33,671 bases of DNA from Mesotaenium endlicherianum (lineage: Eukaryota; Streptophyta; Zygnematophyceae; Zygnematales; Mesotaeniaceae), in assembly GCA_009602735.1 (NCBI GenBank), contig WELA01012575.1:8052-41722 (forward strand), written 5' to 3'. This document shows, piece by piece, positions 23,045 to 32,604 of this stretch (position 1 is the stretch's first letter; each line of letters opens with the position of its first letter). The translations under genes and the position numbers were made by a program. The notes beneath the pieces were generated by a model. The model did no database searches, was not told where the DNA came from, and was given only the letters and a program-made list of their open reading frames with translations.

Positions 23045-26000
23045 GTGATATTGGGCCGACCATGGCTGAGGAAAGCCAACCCTCGAGTGCACTGGAGCAC
23101 AGGACAAGTGAAAGTCCAAGGGCGTGATGGTCGAATGGAGACAGCGAAACAGGTGGAGGTAGATACGACCACAAGTAACTGTCTTCTGTCGAGCCTGCAA
23201 GTTAAGAAGCTATGCAGGGCGAATCAGGTGAAGGAGATGTACCTTGTTTTGGTGGCCCTGGCCAGGTCATCAGATAGAGCAAGCGTGAATCCTAACAGCC
23301 TGGGCGAATGTACATCGCCGGTGGAGCAAGTAGTGGTGTCTGATCCCCTTGCTCAGAAGGAGCAGAGCCCAACTGCTCAAGAGAAGAAGCCTGCTGAGAT
23401 GCCTGCCCAAATTAAGGCGCTGTTGGAGGAGTTCAAGTGCGTATTTCCTAAGGAGCTACCTGCAGGATTACCTCCACAGAGAGCTATGGAGCACAAGATT
23501 GAGTTGGAACCAGGGAGCAAGCCACCAGTGAGACCCGCCTATCGACAATCGTTTGCGGAGTTGGATGAGTTAAAGAAGCAACTGACGGAGTTATTGGAGA
23601 AGGGATTCATCCGACCCAGCGAGTCTCCATTTGCAGCGCCAGTCTTATTTGTGAAGAAGAAGGATGGGACTATGAGGATGTGTGTCGACTACCGGGCACT
23701 CAACAAGGTCACCATCAAGAACAGGTACCCACTTCCACGAGTGGACGAGTTGATTGACAGGCTTGTCGGGGCGAAGTATTTCTCGAAGATCGATTTGAGG
23801 AGTGGCTATCACCAGGTACGGATTGCGGAAGGAGACGTTCAGAAGACTGCTTTCAGAACTCGCTATGGTTTGTTCGAGTTCACAGTCATGCCTTTTGGAT
23901 TGACTAATGCACCTGCTACATTCATGGGACTCATGAATAGTATCTTCAGACCCTACTTGGACCAGTTTGTGGTGGTATTTTTGGACGACATCCTGATCTA
24001 TTCGAAGACCTTGGAGGAGCATGTGGAGCATCTGAGGAAGGTGTTGGAGGTCTTGAGAGATCAAAAGCTGTATGGGAAGATGAGCAAGTGCGACTTCTGT
24101 CTCAAGGAGGTCGAGTTTCTTGGACACATAGTGGGAGCTGAAGGAGTCAAGGTGGAGCAGAAGAAGGTGCAAGCAGTCAGAGATTGGCCGGTACCTGCTG
24201 ATATTCATCAACTCAGGAGTTTCCTCGGCATGGCGAATTATTATCGACGTTTCATTGAAGGATTTGCCAAGGTGTGTGCACCGCTCACGGACATGTTGAA
24301 GAAGCAGGAGAAGTGGCTATGGGGTGACAAGGAGCAGCAAGCCTTCGAGAAGATTAAGGAGCTGTTGACACAGGCACCTGTGTTGGCAATTGCCAGTCCA
24401 GAGCTTCCTTTCACCATCATCACGGACGCATCAAACTTTGCAGTGGGAGCCATTCTTCTCCAGGACCAGGGCAAAGGATTGCAGCCTGTGGCATATGAGA
24501 GCAGGAAGTTGAGTCCTGCTGAGCAGAACTATGCAGCACACGAGCGGGAGATGATGGCTATTATCCAGGCTTTGAGGATTTGGCGATGTTATGTGGACGG
24601 CCGGAAGGTGTTCATCAAGACCGACCACAAGAGCTTGGAGAAGTTTATGACGCAGCCAACGTTGACACCAAGACAGGCAAGGTGGATGGAGTTTCTGCAA
24701 CAGTTCGACCACAAGATTGAGTACTTACCTGGGAAAATCAACCCTGCAGACGCTCTATCCAGGAGGTGTGACCTTGCAGCTGTTTCAGTCATCGAGGAGA
24801 ATATGGACTTCAAGGAGAAGCTTCAGAGAGGTTATGAGGAGGACCCAGAGTTTGCTGATGGTGGAGCAGCTGAGTCCAACTCGAGTATGCAGAAGAAGGA
24901 CAACATATGGTATTATGGTGATTCCAAGAGAGTGGTGGTACCTGACATCAAGGAGCTACGAGACTTACTACTTGCGGAGCATCATGACTGCTTATATGCT
25001 GGACACTTTGGAAGCGAGAAGACGGCAAGCGTGCTGAAGCGGGAATACTACTGGAGAAATATGGACAAGGACATCGAGGAGTGGATCAGGAGTTGCGATG
25101 CGTGCCAGAGAAACAAGACACCAAATCAAAAGAAGGGAGGTACATTGCGGCCCCTGCCTATTCCAGAGTATTCTTGGGAGCAGATTGCTATGGACTTCAT
25201 CACATCGTTACCAGTCAGTGGTCAAGGGCACGATGCAGTATGGGTAGTGTCTGACAGACTCAGCAAGATGGCTCACTTCATTCCCATGAAGGAGACTTCT
25301 ACGGCAGCAGATGTGGCACGGCTATTCTTTGATCATATTTTCAGGCTACATGGGTTGCCGAAGGTGATTGTTTCAGATCGGGATCCAAGGTTTACTAGCA
25401 ACTTTTGGCGGTCATTGTTTACTTTGATGGGGACCAAGCTGAGTATGAGCACTTCCTATCACCCTCAGACAGATGGGCAGAGTGAGAGGCTCAACAGAAC
25501 TCTGCAAGAGGTGCTCAGGAGTTTCACTATGGAGGACCCTTCAGAGTGGGACAAGAAGCTGCCAGGATTGGAGTTTGCCTACAACAACAGCATGCAGGGA
25601 TCGACCAAGCAGTCACCATTCGCTATGGTTTATGGGAGAGAAGTATATCATCCAGGGAACATCTTGTTGGAGAAGGCCAAGGAGACTCAGGTTCCTACTA
25701 CACAAGCTTTTATGGAGCAGATGGCCAAGACTTGGGATATGGCGAAGACGTGTATTCGGAAGGCACAACAAGAGCAGGTCAAGCATGCTAACAAGCACAG
25801 GAGGGAAGTGACATTCCAAGTGGGCGACAAAGTACTCTTGTCCACAGAGAACCTACCTTTCACAGGCAAGAGGAAACTGCGGGCACGGTTTACAGGTCCC
25901 TTTGAAGTGCTCAAGCAGGTGAATCCAGTGACCTACAAGTTGGAACTTCCTCCAGGATGGCGTATCCATGATGTGTTCCATGTCAGTTGTCTACGGCCAT

Positions 26001-26290
26001 ACGTTGACCCGAATGAAGGACATCCAGGACGACTACCTACACCGCCACCACCGGTCGAGATCGATGATGTATTGGAGTATGAAGTGGAGGCGATTGTCGG
26101 CGATCGACGAGTCAAGCGAGGTCAACGATTTGTCCAAGAGTATCTGGTCAAGTGGAAAGGCTACCATGCGGACGACAACACTTGGGAGCCAGAGGCCAAC
26201 TTGACTCATTGTAAGAGTAAGTTGAGACGTTATCTGCAGAATGCGTCGAGGACGTCGCATCTTGAGGAGGGGGATGATGTAAGGTCATAG
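23045..26290 (+). CDS. pol: Ty3/gypsy chromovirus pol, intact ORF: end of protease, RT, RNase H, integrase, chromodomain
   Basis: One uninterrupted frame of 1083 codons is open from 23039 and ends with a stop at 26288-26290. It enters in the protease-to-RT linker ([12 protein letters not shown]), so the DSG protease itself is absent from this copy. RT follows, with FLDD near residue 315. RNase H starts at TDASNFAVG (about 461). The integrase zinc finger is HHDCLYAGH...CDACQRNK (about 647-690). The catalytic core has D in MDFITSLP (about 718), D in VSDRDPRF (about 778) and E in [11 protein letters not shown] (about 815). A C-terminal chromodomain ([19 protein letters not shown], about 1030-1060) would direct integration to marked chromatin. 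All catalytic residues I checked are present. It probably lacks its own start, since in a complete element it would be part of a gag-pol product. Confidence 0.93.
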   Translation: MILGRPWLRKANPRVHWSTGQVKVQGRDGRMETAKQVEVDTTTSNCLLSSLQVKKLCRANQVKEMYLVLVALARSSDRASVNPNSLGECTSPVEQVVVSDPLAQKEQSPTAQEKKPAEMPAQIKALLEEFKCVFPKELPAGLPPQRAMEHKIELEPGSKPPVRPAYRQSFAELDELKKQLTELLEKGFIRPSESPFAAPVLFVKKKDGTMRMCVDYRALNKVTIKNRYPLPRVDELIDRLVGAKYFSKIDLRSGYHQVRIAEGDVQKTAFRTRYGLFEFTVMPFGLTNAPATFMGLMNSIFRPYLDQFVVVFLDDILIYSKTLEEHVEHLRKVLEVLRDQKLYGKMSKCDFCLKEVEFLGHIVGAEGVKVEQKKVQAVRDWPVPADIHQLRSFLGMANYYRRFIEGFAKVCAPLTDMLKKQEKWLWGDKEQQAFEKIKELLTQAPVLAIASPELPFTIITDASNFAVGAILLQDQGKGLQPVAYESRKLSPAEQNYAAHEREMMAIIQALRIWRCYVDGRKVFIKTDHKSLEKFMTQPTLTPRQARWMEFLQQFDHKIEYLPGKINPADALSRRCDLAAVSVIEENMDFKEKLQRGYEEDPEFADGGAAESNSSMQKKDNIWYYGDSKRVVVPDIKELRDLLLAEHHDCLYAGHFGSEKTASVLKREYYWRNMDKDIEEWIRSCDACQRNKTPNQKKGGTLRPLPIPEYSWEQIAMDFITSLPVSGQGHDAVWVVSDRLSKMAHFIPMKETSTAADVARLFFDHIFRLHGLPKVIVSDRDPRFTSNFWRSLFTLMGTKLSMSTSYHPQTDGQSERLNRTLQEVLRSFTMEDPSEWDKKLPGLEFAYNNSMQGSTKQSPFAMVYGREVYHPGNILLEKAKETQVPTTQAFMEQMAKTWDMAKTCIRKAQQEQVKHANKHRREVTFQVGDKVLLSTENLPFTGKRKLRARFTGPFEVLKQVNPVTYKLELPPGWRIHDVFHVSCLRPYVDPNEGHPGRLPTPPPPVEIDDVLEYEVEAIVGDRRVKRGQRFVQEYLVKWKGYHADDNTWEPEANLTHCKSKLRRYLQNASRTSHLEEGDDVRS
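26264..26274 (+). other. Polypurine tract of element A
   Basis: GAGGAGGGGGA lies three bases before the TG of the 3' LTR and overlaps the end of the pol frame. This is the standard place for the plus-strand priming site. Confidence 0.75.
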
Positions 26291-27021
26291 GTTTATAAAG
26301 TGCATTTTTGAGTTTCATAAAAATATGTTTTGATTGTACATTCATGTAGAGTGCATTTTTGTGGTCATTTTGATATAAAGTTCATCGAATTTGGTCAAGT
26401 ATTGAGAGAGTTAAGGATTTCCGAAGTTTAAATAGTTTTGAGGTCGGTTGACGACTGCCCTTAAATCGCGGTGAGCGCGACCATCGGATTGACCGACAAC
26501 GTCGAGCGATCTGGCCCGTTAGAATGAACTCGAACCTTCACGTAAGTTCGGCTGACGCGGAGTGCCGACTAGGTCGATTTACCTAGAAGTTTCGGTTTAG
26601 CCTAGCGCGTCTAAGATAGAATATTCTAATAATATCGATGCATGTATGTGGACGTCAATTCGGCCCGACACGTCAGATTAGACTGATCTGGCTTACTCAC
26701 GAATATTCTAGAAGGGACGATTTGACGAACACTTAAAAAAATCCGTAGCTTCCTCCTAGGGAGAAGCACTTAGGCAGAAAATTATAAATAGGCATAACTT
26801 CTTTGTTTTTTATGGGTTTTCACTTCTGTAAATTTCTACGGGTTTGTAATGACAAGGCCTTTCATCCTACATCATTTGTGAGCAGTTTCTTGCCACTCAA
26901 AATGTCAAGTAATTTTCCTAAGCTTTCTTAGCAATATGCCGCTGCACTCTTGAGTATGATTGCAACTAGCTTTGTTCCTCGTGAGTCACTATGCTTCCAC
27001 TAGGGCACTTTGCCCCTTTCA
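26278..27021 (+). repeat. 3' LTR of element A (744 bp, TG...CA)
   Basis: It begins TGTAAGGTCATAGG directly after the polypurine tract and ends CCCCTTTCA. The sequence after it (ACAGCAGTATC) is unrelated to the primer-site region, so this is a downstream LTR. It has the TATAAATA box at 26783. It differs from the LTR at 19299 at many positions and shares its distinctive variants with the fragment at 20143-20513. No 5-base duplication matches the CCCAC upstream of 19299. Confidence 0.93.
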
Positions 27022-27048
27022 ACAGCAGTATCTGTGGGAGAAGCACTG

Positions 27049-28362
27049 ATGGTGGAAACCAAGCCAGTGATCAGGAGGGATTCCTACCTACAGTACGTCG
27101 TCAACGAGCCAGGCCGGCCAAGAGTGGTGCTACCCACCTTCGCGGCATGCCCAGGATCACGCGCATTCATGAATGGAGGACCAGGAATGGTTAAGAATGC
27201 GCACGACAGAGAAGCTCAGTGGAGAGAGCCGACAGCTAAAGAGAAGAGAAGGTGCCAGGGGGTACTCAACTCCATTGCACAAAAAATTGTTGCGATGGTG
27301 GGACAGGACGATGCTGGGAAGATATTCGGCAATATGATTGGGCATCACTCCATGACGTGGTTGGTGGAAACAATTTCGACTTGGCAGCAGATGACATTCT
27401 CTGACAAGCCTATGCCCAGGCCAAGACCAATAACAATTGGAGTCCATGTGGTGCCAACCTCTGATCAGAGAGCTATCACGGAAGCGCATCAGCGACAAGA
27501 AGAATATGGTGTTGAAAGGGACGCAGCTGAGGCTGACCAAGATGAAGCACTCAGAGAAACCAGAGTGGCGGAGCTGACCAGGTGTCAAGACCTACTGGCG
27601 CGTATTGACAATCGGATGACGGCTCTACACGACCCTCTGGAAAGAGAGCTGCGAAGGCTGCGAGAAGACGTAGCCATGGAAAACCAGGCAACTGGTGAAA
27701 CAAACCCTTTGGCGAGCGCTGCAGCAAGCAAAACACAGGAGATCCCATCAAAACGCTCCAGCCAAATATTTGTGAGGATGCCGGAAGGGGAGGAAGAGAC
27801 CACTTCTGAGTTACGGACCATGGCCCAAGACCAGGTCTTCGGAAGCCCATCCCCAGACGCGGCAACGTCAAGATATGAAGAACGCCAGTGCAATATTGGC
27901 GAATGGGCCGAAGAATGCAGTCAGAATTCAGGAAATTCTGGAGGATCTGGAAAGACCATTTGCCTGGAGGTGATCTTTGAAGAACGCAGGAAGGAGACGG
28001 TCGAGAGATTGCCCGCCACACCTGTTCTGATGAGCCAGAGCCAGAGGCCAAAGGGCAACCACAAGACACAGTTGGCAGCACAGCTGAGTCGATCACCAGG
28101 CAAATCATGGAGCAGTTGCTGGAAGCGGACGCCCCTCGACTCAAGAAAGAGAAAGTGGCGAAAGCAGCTCACGCTCTACAGTCAGTCATCATCAACATGG
28201 CGAGGCTCAACACAGGAGGGGATGAAGAATCGCCAGATCCTGGAACAGAGAAGCCGAAGGAGGGAGAGGATGCAGAGATGCAAGGCCTCCCAGAGTTTGA
28301 GTTGCCATCACTCAACAATGGAGAGGAAGCCAAGGAAGAAATTCCACGATTTCCCACGCTAG
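27049..28362 (+). CDS. Element B ORF1, unknown protein with long coiled-coil-like region
   Basis: The frame is open from inside the preceding LTR; the first ATG is at 27049. Its meaningful part runs to about 27980. The N-terminal half contains VVLPTFAACPGSRAFMNGG and KEKRRCQGVLNSIAQKIVAM. A strongly charged helical stretch follows (AHQRQEEYGVERDAAEADQ through RELRRLREDV, about residues 155-215), probably a coiled coil. Beyond about 27980 the residues become Ser/Arg/Gln-rich, as expected for the wrong frame, while ORF2's frame becomes protein-like. Its place before RT suggests a gag-like role, but I see no CCHC knuckle and no capsid motif I recognise. The 5' end may be truncated at the LTR junction at 27021. 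Confidence 0.6.
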   Translation: MVETKPVIRRDSYLQYVVNEPGRPRVVLPTFAACPGSRAFMNGGPGMVKNAHDREAQWREPTAKEKRRCQGVLNSIAQKIVAMVGQDDAGKIFGNMIGHHSMTWLVETISTWQQMTFSDKPMPRPRPITIGVHVVPTSDQRAITEAHQRQEEYGVERDAAEADQDEALRETRVAELTRCQDLLARIDNRMTALHDPLERELRRLREDVAMENQATGETNPLASAAASKTQEIPSKRSSQIFVRMPEGEEETTSELRTMAQDQVFGSPSPDAATSRYEERQCNIGEWAEECSQNSGNSGGSGKTICLEVIFEERRKETVERLPATPVLMSQSQRPKGNHKTQLAAQLSRSPGKSWSSCWKRTPLDSRKRKWRKQLTLYSQSSSTWRGSTQEGMKNRQILEQRSRRRERMQRCKASQSLSCHHSTMERKPRKKFHDFPR

Positions 28363-29435
28363 AGTTGGATCTGCTTGACTTGCAAAAGCTGAGGACAGAC
28401 GATTGGGTACCTGACCACCTGATGGGGCCAAGCCCAGCAGACCTTTATGAAGAATTAAGGTCACCAACATCCAGTACCCCTACTGCCAGTCTTTCAGTGG
28501 CAGAGCTCAAGTCAACCGCACGACCGCCGCAACGGCAAGAGGTGACTGCCTGCACTGCTAAAGCGGACACAGCGCAAGGTAAGCCCAAGGGTCGCGCAAG
28601 CAGACCAAGGAAGGTGGCCCGTGAGGGTAACGCATTTTTTAGAAGGATGCTAAAGCGATATTTCAAGCATAAGGGGAAGGCTCAGAGAGAGGGCGTTCCG
28701 CGAGGAACCACAGCCCCACCTCCTCCGCCTCTGCGGGATATTCTGCAGAGAGAGGGAGAGGACGGCTTGATTCGCAGGGCAATAGCATTGGGCATTAGTG
28801 TGCCGCCAGGCATTAACACGCCCTTGTTGCAATTATCAGATCTTAGGATGCAGAGGCCGGAGGCACCTGCTCCTATGACGCCTGCAATCCCAGAATGGGA
28901 ACTAATGGATCTGAGAAACACCATCAGCCGCTTGACCGCAGCAGATGATGTTTTCCTCGCACAACTAGCGGCACCTCAAAGGCCGCAAACGTTGGCGCAG
29001 GCATGGATGGTCACACCACCCGCAAGGGAGGAGTATGGCACGACCGTCGCCCGCATGGCTATTATTAAGCAAGAGTGGGGCTGGGTAATCAGCCCTAGGA
29101 CAGATCCTGCAGGTTGGCCACTGGCAAACCAACCTCGGCCACGTGAAGAAGGAGGAACTGGGACCAGTTGGACTGCAGTCGACGAGGAAATGTTCCTGAG
29201 GCAACTCATCCGGAGGCGCCTGACGTACACCTCACCGCAGGAGAGGCGATGCGTCATTGGGAAAGGTAAAAGGCCTAGGAAACAGGCTGCAGAGCCTATG
29301 GCAACGGAGGAGCAAGCTGCAAAGCCTGCTACTCCTCCTAAGAATCAGGCAGAAAAGCCTGAGAGCCAGAATCAGGCAGAAAAGCCTGAGGGCCAGGATG
29401 AGGGCGGAAAGCCCCCACCTGCACCCAAGGAGTAG
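28107..29435 (+). CDS. Element B ORF2, unknown Pro/charged protein ending at a UAG in leaky context
   Basis: The frame opens after a TGA near 27977; the first ATG is at 28107, and 442 codons run to the TAG at 29433-29435. It overlaps ORF1 by 256 bases in the -1 frame. The product has an acidic N-terminal part, a basic patch (RRMLKRYFKHKGKAQREG, about 180-197), PPPPP, and a globular-looking stretch (LRDILQREGEDGLIRRAIALG; EEMFLRQLIRRRLTYTSP). A Lys/Pro/Glu-rich tail contains a perfect-to-near 27-base tandem duplication (29343-29369 and 29370-29396, NQAEKPE). No aspartic-protease DTG/DSG was found. The frame resumes after the TAG as the RT region, so this is the upstream part of a possible readthrough polyprotein. 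Confidence 0.6.
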   Translation: MEQLLEADAPRLKKEKVAKAAHALQSVIINMARLNTGGDEESPDPGTEKPKEGEDAEMQGLPEFELPSLNNGEEAKEEIPRFPTLELDLLDLQKLRTDDWVPDHLMGPSPADLYEELRSPTSSTPTASLSVAELKSTARPPQRQEVTACTAKADTAQGKPKGRASRPRKVAREGNAFFRRMLKRYFKHKGKAQREGVPRGTTAPPPPPLRDILQREGEDGLIRRAIALGISVPPGINTPLLQLSDLRMQRPEAPAPMTPAIPEWELMDLRNTISRLTAADDVFLAQLAAPQRPQTLAQAWMVTPPAREEYGTTVARMAIIKQEWGWVISPRTDPAGWPLANQPRPREEGGTGTSWTAVDEEMFLRQLIRRRLTYTSPQERRCVIGKGKRPRKQAAEPMATEEQAAKPATPPKNQAEKPESQNQAEKPEGQDEGGKPPPAPKE

Positions 29436-30275
29436 CAACTACTGGATGCCTTTGTTGGGGAGAAGCAACCTAAAATTGAGACTTTTGCCAATGAAATAAT
29501 GGTCTCAGCCCGGCAGAGAGCACAAGTAGAAAGGTTGCTGAAGAAACCCCGCAAGGTGTTTGCTTTTACTAAGGAGGAGATTGGTAGAACCACAACCAGT
29601 GTGTGTGAGATCACACTAACAACTGATAACCCAGTCAGACTTGGGCCGCATAAGCTCAGTCGGACAAAGTGGGACTGTGTGGAGAAAACTTGCGAAGAGT
29701 TGCATAAGCTCCGCATGATTGAAAAATCTACCTCAGTGCATGGGGCTCCCACAGTAGTAGTCGCTAAAAAGGACGAGGCCGGCAAATACACTGCCACTCG
29801 TATGTGTGGAGATTACAGGCGACTGAATCTCTACACGGAGCCAGACAGCTATATGATGCCTACACCGGAGCGGATCTTTGCGATTGCCACCACCGGGAAG
29901 GTGTTCACCATAATCGATCTGCGCCAAGGCTTCAACCAGATCCCTGTGAAAACAGAAGATCGAGGTAAGACCGCTTTCTGGCCTCAAAGGGAACTTTGGC
30001 AATGGACAGTAATGCCATTTGGGCTAAAAAGTACCCCAGCCATATTTCAGAGGACTATGGATAAAGTGCTGGAGGGGCTGGATTTTGCTAAGCCATACAT
30101 TGACGATGTGGTAGTATTCAGCAAGTCCATAGAGGAGCACCTCGAGCACTTGGAACAAGTGTTCCAGCGCCTGGAGAAATTCCAGATGAAGCTGCATCTT
30201 GGGAAATGCAGATTCTTTGAGGCACACGTGCCTTATCTAGGACATGAGATTGGGAACAATGCTATGTCCCCTTAG
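29436..30275 (+). pseudogene. pol: Element B reverse transcriptase, in frame with ORF2
   Basis: Directly after the UAG the same frame continues (QLLDAFVGEKQPKIET), with an ATG at 29499. RT landmarks are complete: HGAPTVVVAKKDEAG, MCGDYRRLN, FTIIDLRQGFNQIPV, WQWTVMPFGLKSTPAIFQ and the active-site YIDDVVVFSK at 30096-30125. YIDD rather than FLDD, and low resemblance to element A's RT, mark it as a different Ty3/gypsy lineage. A second in-frame TAG (30273-30275, AMSP-stop-AVNTK) interrupts between RT and RNase H. It is most simply a CAG-to-TAG change and probably inactivates the copy. Confidence 0.88.
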
Positions 30276-31390
30276 GCTGTGAACACTAAGGCCATTTACA
30301 AGATACCTGCACCTGCGAATGTGTCTAAGCTGAAAGCTTTGTTAGAGCTAAGCGGATACTACCGTAAGTTTGTGAAGGATTATAGCAAAATTGCTAAACC
30401 CCTGACGGAACTCCTGAAAAAGGATGTGCTTTTTGTGTGGACAGAAGCTCAGGAGAAAGCCATGAACGAGCTTAACGAGCGGCTGGTAAGAGCCCCAGTC
30501 TTGCGAACGCCTGACTACTCCAAGTCGTTCAATCTGCACACTAAATGGAGTCATGTGGGTATTGGCGTAGTGCTCACTCAGGCCGCAAGCCCTACAGAGG
30601 AGTATGTCATTGCCTATGCCTTACGCTCTAACAATCGAGCGGAGAGCAACTACTCGTCCTACAAAGGAGAGCTGCTGGCAGTGGTTTGGGCTGTCACACA
30701 CTTCAGAGAGTATCTGTGGGGAAAACCCCTCACGCTGATCACGGATCACTCACCATTACTATGGCTAATGAAGAATGGAGACCTCACTGGTAAGTTGGCT
30801 CGCTGGGCTCTTAAGCTGCAAGAGTACCAAATGACGGTGGTGCACAGAGCAGGAGTGCTCAACAACGACGCCGATGGACTCAGCAGGAACCCAGACCCAT
30901 CTTCAGACGACAAAATAGGAGCTCGAGAGGACGAAGACCCGAGCAGCCCAGCAGAGTTGGTGGCCTGCCTAGCCGAAATGGCTGGAATGGTAGCATCAGG
31001 TGAAGCTGAGCCACTACCCCTGTTCAGTCCAGAGATCTGGAAAGATCAAGCTACTATGCACTGGCTGAAGACGGAAACTCACTTGGAAGGGCTATCAGTG
31101 AAGGAGAAGGACCAGGTAAGCCATCGAGCTAAAAGGTTTTGCTGGAAACGCAACAACCTCTTCAAAATTGAAGAAACTGGTCAGGAGAAGTTAGTGCCAG
31201 AACCCATCAGGAGACGAGCTCTTGTGCAGGCAATGCACAAGAATACTGGACACTATGGTGTCAAGAAGACATATAGTCTTTTGGAGCTGTCTTACTGGTG
31301 GAGGGGCATGAAGCACCAGTGTGAAGATGTGATCAAGGCCTACCAAAGCTGTGATCGCGTCAAGGTTGGTTTTAAAGCAACATCCACACT
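30276..31390 (+). pseudogene. pol: Element B RNase H and integrase zinc-finger region
   Basis: The frame continues from RT (LELSGYYRKFVKDYSKIAKPL). RNase H is recognisable (YKGELLAVVWAVTHFREYLW, LITDHSPLLWL, NNDADGLSR). However, the first catalytic position reads HTKWSHVGIG where an Asp is expected in place of Lys. The integrase zinc finger has its histidines (HKNTGHYGVKKT), but the first cysteine is Tyr (AYQSCDRVK). Near 31385 the correct frame shifts by one, so the open frame runs on meaninglessly to 31448 while the integrase core is read from frame 31351 onward. These are marks of a decayed copy. Confidence 0.85.
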
Positions 31391-32181
31391 TGCAACCTTT
31401 GCCAATCATGGGCCTAGGCTACCGCTGGAGCTGCGATCTCGCAGGTGAGCTGTCGCTGTCTAAGCGAGGTAACAAGCATATCATGGTCATGATTGAGCAT
31501 TTCTCTAAGTGGATAGAGGTTGTGCCTCTGACTGTTAAGGAGAGTCTAGGGACCGCAAAAGCGCTCCTCAATGGTGTGATTGTGCGTCATGGAGCTCCAG
31601 CAGAAGTGCTGACTGACCAAGGGTCTGAGTTCCAAGGGTCTTTTCAGAAACTCTTGGATAGATGCTTCATCGATCATCGCACTATGTCTAGAGATCATCC
31701 GCAAGCAGATGGTCTGGCAGAAAGGATGGTACAAACCATTAAGTCTGCTTTGCGCAAGTTTTGCCTTGAGCATGACAAGCGTGAGTGGGATCTGGCCCTG
31801 CCATGGCTGGTTATGGGTTACAGATTTAGCAAGCAGGCTGCCTTAGCAAATTACTCGCCATATCAGATACTATTTGGCAGAAGTCGAGTAGTGCCCGGCA
31901 GCATCAAGCAGGAGATTGAACAGGTGAAAGACCTGGACAACCCTGATGAACTGCAAAAGGTGATGGGACGCCGTAAGGCGTTATTTGAGCGCATGATGCC
32001 GGCTGCGCTGGACAATCTGAAAATTGCGCAAAAAAGAGATACGCAGCGTTACGCCAGGACGCGAGACGGGAGCTACCGCCTGCAGATGACGCAGATTCAA
32101 GAAGGAGACACACGGCAAAGCTACCGCCGGCCCAACCCTGATCTGCAGCCCAGCAGTGAGTGGCCTGCAGCCCAGCAGTGA
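31391..32181 (+). pseudogene. pol: Element B integrase catalytic core
   Basis: In the shifted frame the core reads cleanly from LQPLPIMGLGYRWSCDLAGE. All three acidic residues are visible: D in CDLAGEL, D in VLTDQGSEFQG, and E in ADGLAERMVQT. The C-terminal part (YQILFGRSRVVPG, FERMMPAALDNLKIAQKRD) ends in an EGD segment and breaks into Gln/Pro-rich sequence before the TGA at 32179-32181. No chromodomain or other targeting tail is visible, unlike in element A. The end may be truncated. Confidence 0.85.
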
Positions 32182-32604
32182 GCCACAGCCAGCCGACCTA
32201 GGGGAGTGGGGGGGCTACAACCCTGCCCAAGGGGAGAGTTACAGCCAGTCCAGTCGTGGGTTGCAGCCAAGCATGCACCCTGCCAGCAGACTTTAGGCAG
32301 CCCGGGCTCTCTTCTCAAATCGCGAGTCGCCGACGCGGCCGTAAGCACGCGCGTGTCACTCCCTTTCACCTTCCACACCATTTTCCGTTTTTCTCTCCTC
32401 ACCTCTCTCTCGGCCCCTCCCAAGTTGAACAATGTTGCGAAAGCAGTTGTGGCGACATCTTGACACATGGCAGCAGCTGCTCAACACATGGCAGTGGTCG
32501 CAAGCACACATTAAAGAAGTCTTTAAGGCAAGAGAGGGAGAGAGAGAAAGAGAGGGAGCAGGAGAGAAGAAAGAGTGAGAGGGAGAGAGGAAAAAAAAGA
32601 GAAA
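32182..32604 (+). other. Non-coding tail of element B with long purine-rich tract
   Basis: No coding is supported. A GGCTGCAACC-like, GC-rich first part and a pyrimidine-rich stretch (32360-32425) precede about 80 nearly pure purines (32526-32604, GAGAGGGAGAGAGAG type). These abut the TG of the next LTR. The purine tract lies where a polypurine tract would be if that LTR were a 3' LTR, but it is far longer than usual and may be a simple repeat. Confidence 0.6.

Noticed and set aside
27551..28144. 197-codon minus-strand frame in element B
   Set aside because: It is antisense to ORF1, whose charged helical frame is the better coding candidate.
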